NCBI GenBank assembly: GCA_050258235.1
Contig: JBLMYK010000294.1
Span: forward strand, 1-5,161
Length of the DNA stretch: 5,161 nucleotides
Source: JAKOQB01 sp050258235
Lineage (GTDB): Bacteria; Pseudomonadota; Gammaproteobacteria; Burkholderiales; Burkholderiaceae_F
Direction of reading: 5' to 3'
Shown one piece after another: positions 1-3,996 of the stretch. Made by a program: the position numbers and the translations under genes. Below the pieces are notes generated by a model. That model worked only from the letters and a program-made list of their open reading frames with translations. It had not been told where the DNA came from and did not search any database. Position 1 is the first letter of the stretch; each line of letters opens with the position of its first letter.

Positions 1-372
1 CCTGGGCTCCTCCCTGCGCTCCTCCCTGCGCTCCTCCCTGCGCTCCACCCTGTGCACCTCCCTGAGCTCCACCCTGTGCACCACCCTGAGCACCACCCTG
101 AGCACCACCCTGAGCACCACCCTGAGCACCACCCTGGGCACCACCCTGGGCACCACCCTGGGCACCACCCTGCGCGCCACCTTGAGCACCGCCCTGAGCA
201 CCGCCCTGAGCACCACCCTGAGCACCGCCCTGCGCGCCACCCTGGGCACCACCCTGGGCACCGCCCTGGGCACCACCCTGAGCGCCGCCCTGGGCACCAC
301 CCTGCGCGCCACCTTGAGCACCGCCCTGCGCGCCACCTTGAGCACCGCCCTGCGCGCCACCCTGGGCACCAC
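1..372 (-). repeat. 12-bp tandem repeat array, 31 units encoding perfect GAQG
   Basis: Thirty-one consecutive 12-bp units run to the left edge with no length change. Read on the minus strand each encodes Gly-Ala-Gln-Gly. On the plus strand the units have the form CCTGNGCNCCNC or CTTGNGCNCCNC, and the variable bases (unit positions 2, 5, 8 and 11) are exactly the third codon positions. Blocks of identical units (four at 85-132, three at 133-168) and a 24-bp double unit repeated at 169-192, 301-324 and 325-348 point to local duplication. The units at 1-84 use a different codon mix (many GGA and some GCA) and look older. The period is a multiple of three, so gain or loss of units changes protein length without breaking the frame. 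Confidence 0.97.
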
Positions 373-976
373 CTTCTCCGGTCGGTTTCGTCGGCGCGGA
401 CGACCCTGCCGCCGAACCTCCGACCTTCACGTCATCCGTAGTGATCTGCGGCGCACGGAACCGCTGCGCCGGCATGATGGTGCCGCCCACCTGCTCACCG
501 CTGGTTGGAACTTCCATCGCATACTTGCCGATGGCGAGCACCGCTACTGCAGCAATACCCGCGCCGACCCAGATCTTGCCTTTGCCCAGCGACTTCTTTT
601 GCTCGTTCATGTGCTCGGTCTCCAGTGAAGAATCCAACCCGGACTTCGGGTGGACGGTGGTCGTGCGCCCCAAGGACCATTTTCCGGGGCGAATCCATGA
701 TTGTGCAATTACACGCGACAGCGGAGAAAGTTGGTGTTCGTCCTTCGCCAGCGGCTTGCGTGGGGGCAGTGACGAAGTGACCGCGGCGACCAGCCCCTCG
801 GGTGCGTAGGCCTTCGGCACCCGCCCCAGCGCCTCGAAAAGGCGCTGCAGGTCGTCGAATTCCGCCCGCGCGTCAGGGTTTGCGGCAAGCAGTCGCTCCA
901 GTTCGTGTGCCTGCTGCGGCGTGGCCTCGCCGTCGAGGACTGCGTGCATCAGTTCGATTTTTTCGGGCGTGTTCAT
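1..976 (-). CDS. Anti-sigma-factor-like membrane protein with (Gly-Ala-Gln-Gly)n tail, partial at 3' end
   Basis: This frame is open without a stop from the ATG at 976 to the left edge, giving 325 visible residues; the C-terminus is outside. It probably holds the neighbouring ECF sigma factor inactive at the inner membrane. Residues 1 to about 75 (starting MNTPEKIELMHAVLDGEAT, then a Leu/Ala/Glu-rich helical stretch ending near APEGLVAAV) resemble the N-terminal domain of proteobacterial anti-sigma proteins; I see no His-x3-Cys-x2-Cys zinc motif. Residues 76-122 look like a flexible linker. A Lys-rich patch (127-134) precedes a short hydrophobic segment (about 135-151), predicting a cytoplasmic N-terminus and a periplasmic C-terminus. 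From residue 203 the chain is pure GAQG repeat. The start lies one base after the sigma stop (TGACATG), has no clear Shine-Dalgarno and is probably translationally coupled. The anti-sigma role is inferred from position and domain resemblance. A shorter product from the internal ATG at 610 is possible. Confidence 0.8.
   Translation of the reverse strand, partial: MNTPEKIELMHAVLDGEATPQQAHELERLLAANPDARAEFDDLQRLFEALGRVPKAYAPEGLVAAVTSSLPPRKPLAKDEHQLSPLSRVIAQSWIRPGKWSLGRTTTVHPKSGLDSSLETEHMNEQKKSLGKGKIWVGAGIAAVAVLAIGKYAMEVPTSGEQVGGTIMPAQRFRAPQITTDDVKVGGSAAGSSAPTKPTGEGGAQGGAQGGAQGGAQGGAQGGAQGGAQGGAQGGAQGGAQGGAQGGAQGGAQGGAQGGAQGGAQGGAQGGAQGGAQGGAQGGAQGGAQGGAQGGAQGGAQGGAQGGAQGGAQGGAQGGAQGGAQ
620..623 (-). 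promoter_or_regulatory. Possible ribosome binding site for an internal start at ATG 610
   Basis: GGAG lies nine bases before an in-frame ATG (608-610, minus strand), inside the anti-sigma-like frame. Initiation here would give MNEQKKSLGKGK followed at once by the transmembrane segment and the GAQG tail, without the anti-sigma domain. The true main start at 976 has no comparable Shine-Dalgarno. The site may be chance, because GAG codons are common here. Confidence 0.35.
706..735 (-). promoter_or_regulatory. Promoter-like element, copy 2, inside the anti-sigma gene
   Basis: On the minus strand this reads ACCAACTTTCT, a divergent middle, then GTGTAATTG, 30 bp in all. It matches the element at 1526-1555 at 24 of 30 positions with identical spacing. 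The AACTT block resembles the -35 of ECF-type promoters (the RpoE consensus is GGAACTT) and GTGTAA could be a -10, but the gap is about two bases shorter than usual for RpoE. It lies about 96 bp before the internal ATG at 610. In the reading frame it forms the codons CAA, CTT, TCT, GTA and ATT, all A/T-ending in a GC-rich gene, which suggests selection on the DNA itself. Promoter activity is inferred. Confidence 0.4.
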
Positions 977-977
977 G

Positions 978-1526
978 TCAGTTCGGGCGGAGCCCATTAA
1001 GCATGTCGCGCAGCCGACGCCTTGCCTCAAACAGGCGGGACTTCACCGTCTTCTCATCCAGGTCCAGGATCTGCGCGATCTCCTGGTAGCTGCACTCCGA
1101 GAAGTGACGCAGCGTCAGTACGAGCCGGTCATCGGTTGTCATCTTCATCATCGCGCGCTGAATCTGCCTCGACTGCTGCGCTGCAGCCAGCTTCGATTCC
1201 GGATCGGCGCTATCGTCGTCGGGGATGTCGAAATCCTCATCCAACGGGTCTTCGCGCCCCTTACGTCGCAGCAAATTGAGCGACTCGTTGACCGCGATCC
1301 GATAGATCCAGCTGAAGAATTTGTAGTGTGAGTCATATTCATCGAGCCGTTCCCAGACCCTCAGGAACACGATCTGGGCAATGTCATTGGCATCCTCAAC
1401 TTTGCGCAACAGCCAGAACGCCGCGTTATAGATCGGCGTCTGGTAACGCACCACCAGTTCCGTGAACGCCTCGCGGTCTCCGTTCCGGCAGCGTTCCACC
1501 AGCGGCTGATCGGGATCGTTCTCCAC
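978..1526 (-). CDS. RNA polymerase ECF sigma factor, RpoE type
   Basis: This is a 182-residue sigma-70 family protein of extracytoplasmic-function type, which would direct RNA polymerase to stress-regulon promoters. Region 2 spans about residues 24-91, with FTELVVRYQTPIYNAAF, then DANDIAQIVFLRVWERLDEY (the core-binding and -10 recognition segment) and FFSWIYRIAVNESLNLLRR. An acidic linker (about 92-118) follows. Region 4 spans about 120-173, with LVLTLRHFSECSYQEIAQIL and a helix-turn-helix continuing through DEKTVKSRLFEARRRLRDML, which binds the -35. No zinc-finger or extra C-terminal domain is present. I chose the GTG at 1526 because it is the nearest in-frame start that gives an intact region 2; it has only a weak Shine-Dalgarno. 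The next upstream candidate, GTG at 1670, would add 48 residues with no family resemblance. The stop is one base from the downstream anti-sigma ATG. The frame remains open far upstream, but that extension lies antisense to ffs and the acetyltransferase. Confidence 0.95.
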   Translation of the reverse strand: MENDPDQPLVERCRNGDREAFTELVVRYQTPIYNAAFWLLRKVEDANDIAQIVFLRVWERLDEYDSHYKFFSWIYRIAVNESLNLLRRKGREDPLDEDFDIPDDDSADPESKLAAAQQSRQIQRAMMKMTTDDRLVLTLRHFSECSYQEIAQILDLDEKTVKSRLFEARRRLRDMLNGLRPN

Positions 1527-1555
1527 AATTACACCGGGCGACGAAGAAAGTTGGT
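1526..1555 (-). promoter_or_regulatory. Promoter-like element, copy 1, at the sigma factor start
   Basis: On the minus strand this reads ACCAACTTTCT, a middle of about ten bases, then GTGTAATTG, whose last base is the first base of the sigma GTG codon. It is the partner of the element at 706-735. ECF sigma factors commonly transcribe their own operon, and AACTT resembles an ECF -35. The placement is awkward: with GTGTAA as the -10, transcription would begin around 1522, just past the GTG. Either the sigma start is elsewhere, the -10 is misassigned, or this is an operator and not a promoter. Confidence 0.4.
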
Positions 1556-1566
1556 CCGAGTCGTAT

Positions 1567-1583
1567 GCCGGACATCGTCCGGC
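1567..1583 (-). other. Perfect 7-bp hairpin upstream of the sigma gene
   Basis: GCCGGAC, a three-base loop, then GTCCGGC form a perfect inverted repeat twelve bases beyond the conserved element at 1526-1555. It could be a protein-binding dyad in the sigma promoter or a leader hairpin. No T-rich tract follows on either strand, so a terminator is unlikely. Confidence 0.4.
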
Positions 1584-1757
1584 GGAGACGGGTCGGCCGC
1601 CGATGCTACGGCAGAGCGCTTCGGTGCGGCGCCGCAGTGCGGCACAACCCGGCAGTCCGGCTGCGGTCACGTCCCGACCCGAACGACGGTTCAAGGTCTG
1701 CACTGCGATGGAACGCTGCTTCGGCAGCCGCTCGGCCGGAGAAGTCGCGCCGGCTGT

Positions 1758-1763
1758 TAGCAT
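1758..1763 (+). promoter_or_regulatory. Weak -10 candidate for ffs
   Basis: TAGCAT matches the TATAAT consensus at four of six positions and ends seven bases before the folded 5' end of ffs at 1771, the expected spacing to a transcription start. The corresponding -35 position (about 1735-1740, GCCGGA) is poor. Confidence 0.3.
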
Positions 1764-1770
1764 TCGTTCC

Positions 1771-1866
1771 GGCGGGCCCCCTCGCATGTAGGTGCCGTGA
1801 ACCTGGTCAGGTCGGGAACGAAGCAGCCACAGCGGATTTCCTTCAGTGCCGAGGACAAGGCTCGCC
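1771..1866 (+). ncRNA. ffs: Signal recognition particle RNA, 4.5S type (ffs)
   Basis: This is the RNA core of the bacterial SRP. It binds the GTPase Ffh, recognises signal sequences on translating ribosomes, and delivers them to FtsY at the inner membrane. The diagnostic domain IV is present: GGTCAGG at 1805-1811, a GGAA tetraloop at 1815-1818 and AGCAGCC at 1822-1828. The tetraloop is closed by TCG/CGA where E. coli has TCC/GGA, a compensated pair exchange. The flanking strands fold into the expected rod: CCG 1795-1797 with CGG 1833-1835, AGG 1790-1792 with CCT 1840-1842, CCTCG 1780-1784 with CGAGG 1850-1854, and an eight-pair terminal helix, GGCGGGCC 1771-1778 with GGCTCGCC 1859-1866 (one G-U). 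The resulting length of about 96 nt fits the small SRP RNA class. The ends come from the terminal helix and could be off by a few bases. In many proteobacteria dnaX lies next to ffs; here an acetyltransferase follows. Confidence 0.92.
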
Positions 1867-1893
1867 TCACTCGCCCAACGGGCGAGTGAGGCG
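1863..1893 (+). terminator. Strong hairpin at the 3' end of ffs, possible terminator
   Basis: A perfect 14-bp stem (arms 1863-1876 and 1880-1893) with an AAC loop begins inside the last four bases of the ffs fold. Its position and strength suggest termination or 3'-end processing of 4.5S RNA. No T-tract follows (the next bases are TCCGGCC), so it is not a classical intrinsic terminator. It shares bases with the ffs terminal helix, so the two structures compete. Confidence 0.4.
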
Positions 1894-1915
1894 TCCGGCC
1901 GGGGGCCGGAACGCC
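1890..1915 (+). other. Second GC-rich hairpin downstream of ffs
   Basis: GGCGTCCGGCC (1890-1900) pairs with GGCCGG plus ACGCC (1904-1909 and 1911-1915), with one bulged A and a GGG loop. The inner seven pairs (1894-1900 with 1904-1910) are perfect. Its base shares four nucleotides with the right arm of the preceding hairpin, so the longer forms exclude each other, but the seven-pair form can stack beside it. Confidence 0.45.
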
Positions 1916-1934
1916 TTGTCCCTCTGTCGGGATG

Positions 1935-1957
1935 CAGGAGGGGCTGCGCCCCTCCTG
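1935..1957 (+). other. Ten-bp perfect hairpin carrying AGGAGG / CCTCCT
   Basis: CAGGAGGGGC, loop TGC, then GCCCCTCCTG form a perfect stem 28 bases before the acetyltransferase GTG. One arm contains an ideal Shine-Dalgarno string and the other its complement. As no start codon lies at a suitable distance after that string, it is more likely structural. The CCTCC arm could also mask the true ribosome binding site at 1976-1979. No T-tract follows, so termination is doubtful. Confidence 0.5.
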
Positions 1958-1966
1958 GACCTCCCC

Positions 1967-1988
1967 CACACTGCGAGGACCGCAGGTG
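1967..1988 (+). promoter_or_regulatory. Ribosome binding site presented in a start-codon hairpin
   Basis: CTGCG (1971-1975) and CGCAG (1981-1985) form a stem with AGGAC in the loop, ending directly at the GTG start. CAC at 1967-1969 can extend the stem over the GTG itself past one bulged A. The Shine-Dalgarno (GAGG/AGGA, 1975-1979) is thus in the loop, six to seven bases from the start codon. This supports the GTG at 1986 as the start and suggests that translation may respond to local RNA folding. Confidence 0.5.
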
Positions 1989-2465
1989 ACCTTTCGCATC
2001 GAACCGGCGCGGCCGCAGGACTGTGGCGTCCTGCTCAGCCTGATCCGCGGACTGGCGGAATACGAGAAGCTGACGCACATGCTCGTCGGAACGGAGCAGC
2101 AGTTGCGGCGCGAGCTGTTCGGCGAACGGCCGGCGATCGAGGCGGTGATCGGCTGGGAGCATGCGCGGCCGGTCGGTTTCGCTCTTTTCTTCCACAACTT
2201 CTCGACCTTCCTGACGCGGCGCGGGCTGTATCTGGAGGACCTGTTCGTGGTGCCGGAGGCGCGGGGGCGCGGCATCGGCAAGGCGCTGATGCTGCATCTG
2301 GCGCGGCTCGCGGTCGAGCGCGGCTGCGGTCGCTTCGAGTGGGCGGTGCTCGACTGGAATCAGCCGTCGATCGACTTCTACAAGTCCCTGGGAGCGGAGG
2401 TCCTGCCGGACTGGCGCATCTGCCGCATCAGCGGCGAAGCGCTCGCGCGGCTCGGGCAGAGCTGA
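1986..2465 (+). CDS. GNAT-family N-acetyltransferase, SSAT-like
   Basis: This 159-residue cytoplasmic enzyme should transfer an acetyl group from acetyl-CoA to an amine. The single GNAT domain fills the chain: an N-terminal strand and helix (FRIEPARPQDCGVLLSLI, then LAEYEKL), the central strand LYLEDLFVV (81-89), the acetyl-CoA pyrophosphate loop R-G-R-G-I-G (93-98), and the C-terminal WNQPSIDFYKSLGAE (124-138). The YLEDLFV, WN-PSI-FYK and final WR-----GEAL signatures closely resemble spermidine/spermine (diamine) acetyltransferase; Glu84 and Tyr132 fall where that family has its proposed catalytic Glu and Tyr. The substrate cannot be fixed from sequence: polyamines, thialysine or another small amine are candidates. 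I chose the GTG at 1986 because it has a well-spaced Shine-Dalgarno and starts at the family's first strand. An in-frame ATG at 1932 would add 18 atypical residues encoded by the hairpin leader. The gene is convergent with the amidase. Confidence 0.9.
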   Translation: MTFRIEPARPQDCGVLLSLIRGLAEYEKLTHMLVGTEQQLRRELFGERPAIEAVIGWEHARPVGFALFFHNFSTFLTRRGLYLEDLFVVPEARGRGIGKALMLHLARLAVERGCGRFEWAVLDWNQPSIDFYKSLGAEVLPDWRICRISGEALARLGQS

Positions 2466-2580
2466 GAACTCGCAATCGTGATTCGCCGCGACGCGCGAGC
2501 TGTGTACTCAGCGCAACATTCGTACAGATACGTAGAAGAGGAACGGCGGAAGCGCGAGGTCGGTCGAGTGACCGCGTGAA
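2466..2580. other. Convergent intergenic gap between acetyltransferase and amidase
   Basis: Both flanking genes end here. Starting at the acetyltransferase stop, GCTGAG and CTCGC (2461-2473) can pair with GCGAG and CTCAGC (2495-2512) through an asymmetric internal loop, and AATCGTGATT (2474-2483) is a small inner dyad. This could be a bidirectional terminator, but no T-tract supports it. I see no gene. Confidence 0.35.
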
Positions 2581-3996
2581 TTACTCGATCTGCGGCGCGC
2601 GCTTCCAGAAGCCGGTTGCCTGCTGGAACGCATACGCAAGTTGCAGCACGCCGAAGTCATCCCGATAGCGGCCGACGATCTGCACTCCTACCGGCAGCCC
2701 GTCGGACGTGAAGCCGCACGGTACCGAGATCGCCGGATGTCCCGTCGCGGTGATCAGGTAGCAGGATTTCATCCACTCCAGGTAGTCGTGCATCGGCTGG
2801 CCGTTGATCTCGCGCACCCACGGCTGGTCGACCGGAAACGGCGGCACCTGAGCAGCGGGAAGCACCAGGAATTCGTGCTGCTCGAAGAACGCGTGCACGC
2901 CCGCGAACAGCACCGTGCGCTTCAGTTCCGCAGCGCCGATCGCGCGGCTGCTCAGTTGCAGGCCCTGCTCGATATTCCAGATCACCGTGTCCTTGAGTTT
3001 GTCGCGGTGCCTGTCGAGAAGATCGGCGTGCGCGGCGGCGTAGATCATTGCCCGCTGCACGCGGAAGATCTCGTCGGCATCGCGCAGGTCGGGCATCGCG
3101 TCTTCGATCGCGCAGCCGATCGATTCGAACGTCCGCCGCTGTGCGTCGATCGCCGCGGTGACGCGCGCATCGACCGGCGCCAGTCCGCCAAGCGCCGGCG
3201 CCCACGCCGCGCGCGTGCCGGCGAAGTCGCGCGCGAGCGGCTGCGCGAACATCGAGCCGGGTTCCGTGAGCGAGATCGGCACGCGTGCGTCGGGTCCGCT
3301 GATCGCCTGCATCATCAGCGCGACATCCTCGACGGTGCGCGCCATCGCCCCTTCGACCGAAAGCGTGTTCCACGCGAGCTTCGTCGGGTGCTTGGGCACG
3401 CGGCCGGCAGAGGCGCGGAAACCCACCACGTTGCAGAAGCTCGCCGGGTTGCGCAGGCTGCCGCCGAGGTCGCTGCCGTCGGCGATCGGCACCATGCCGC
3501 ACGCGAGCGCGACTGCCGCGCCGCCTGACGATCCGCCGCAGGTGCGCGCAAGGTCGTACGGATTGAGCGTGGCGCCGAAGACGGCGTTGAACGTCTGCGA
3601 GCCGGCGCCGAACTCGGGGGTATTGGTCTTGCCGACTGCGATCGCTCCGGCATCGCGCTGTCGCTCGACGATCAGCGCGTCCTCGGCAGGCACGAAGTCC
3701 TTGTAGATCGGCGATCCCCAGGTCGTGCGCACGCCCCGGGTCGGGACCAGATCCTTGTGCGCGGTCGGCAGGCCGTGAAGGACACCGAGGCTTTCGCCGC
3801 GCGCCTGTTTCTCGTCGGCGGCGCGCGCCTGCGCGAGCGCGCGCTCCGGATGGAAAGTCACGATCGCGTTGACGCGCGGATTCAAGCGCTCGATCTGCGC
3901 AATGTGGGCCTTCATCACCTCGAGCGCGGAGACGTCGCGCCGGCGGATGCGTGCCGCGAGTTCGCAGGCGGTGAGGAAGTTCAGTTCGCTGGTCAT
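2581..3996 (-). CDS. Amidase-signature family hydrolase
   Basis: This is a complete 471-residue enzyme, the usual length for the family, which hydrolyses carboxylic amides to acid and ammonia or amine. The Ser-cisSer-Lys triad is intact: Lys81 in LPTAHKDLVPTRG, cis-Ser156 in the Gly-Ser-rich CGGSSGGAA segment (153-161), and nucleophile Ser180 in GSDLGGSLRNPASF (174-187). The 24-residue spacing between the two serines matches characterised members. Typical flanking pieces are also present: VGKTNTPEFGAG (121-132), SVEGAMARTVEDVALM (213-228) and the C-terminal GHPAISVPCGFTSDGLPVGVQIVG (419-442). There is no signal peptide, so it should be cytoplasmic. The ATG overlaps the transporter stop as ATGA, so translation is probably coupled, and a substrate delivered by that transporter is a reasonable inference. 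GatA of the tRNA amidotransferase is less likely because GatB and GatC are not adjacent. The precise substrate is unknown. Confidence 0.93.
   Translation of the reverse strand: MTSELNFLTACELAARIRRRDVSALEVMKAHIAQIERLNPRVNAIVTFHPERALAQARAADEKQARGESLGVLHGLPTAHKDLVPTRGVRTTWGSPIYKDFVPAEDALIVERQRDAGAIAVGKTNTPEFGAGSQTFNAVFGATLNPYDLARTCGGSSGGAAVALACGMVPIADGSDLGGSLRNPASFCNVVGFRASAGRVPKHPTKLAWNTLSVEGAMARTVEDVALMMQAISGPDARVPISLTEPGSMFAQPLARDFAGTRAAWAPALGGLAPVDARVTAAIDAQRRTFESIGCAIEDAMPDLRDADEIFRVQRAMIYAAAHADLLDRHRDKLKDTVIWNIEQGLQLSSRAIGAAELKRTVLFAGVHAFFEQHEFLVLPAAQVPPFPVDQPWVREINGQPMHDYLEWMKSCYLITATGHPAISVPCGFTSDGLPVGVQIVGRYRDDFGVLQLAYAFQQATGFWKRAPQIE

Larger units (their letters stand above)
1527..1770. 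other. Divergent intergenic region between the sigma factor and ffs
   Basis: These 244 bp separate the minus-strand sigma gene from the plus-strand ffs gene and should hold both promoters. I see no convincing gene. Apart from the element at 1526-1555, the hairpin at 1567-1583 and the weak -10 at 1758-1763, it contains a 12-bp GC palindrome (TGCGGCGCCGCA, around 1625-1636). I found no strong paired -35/-10 for a housekeeping sigma factor on the minus strand. Confidence 0.6.

Noticed and set aside
1..372. CRISPR array or other short regularly spaced repeat.
   Set aside because: The units are 12 bp and directly tandem with no spacers.
52..628. Plus-strand open frames across the repeat array (His-Pro-rich, and Ser-Thr-Ala-Leu-rich).
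   Set aside because: All variable bases in the array fall on third codon positions of the minus-strand GAQG frame, and that frame joins a recognisable anti-sigma and membrane region. The plus-strand peptides are repeat shadows.
1932..1985. Upstream ATG as the acetyltransferase start.
   Set aside because: The added 18 residues derive from the hairpin region and do not resemble GNAT N-termini; the GTG at 1986 has a properly spaced Shine-Dalgarno.
1527..2297. N-terminal extension of the sigma factor frame to a 439-residue protein.
   Set aside because: The extension is low-complexity, has no family resemblance, and runs antisense through ffs and the acetyltransferase gene.
2461..2512. Bidirectional intrinsic terminator between the convergent genes.
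   Set aside because: The stems are short and separated by an asymmetric loop, and no T-tract follows on either strand; kept only as a weak note in the intergenic entry.
1565..2668. Plus-strand 367-residue open frame.
   Set aside because: It covers ffs and is a shifted frame of the GNAT gene, Arg/Ala/Gly-rich with no domain signature.
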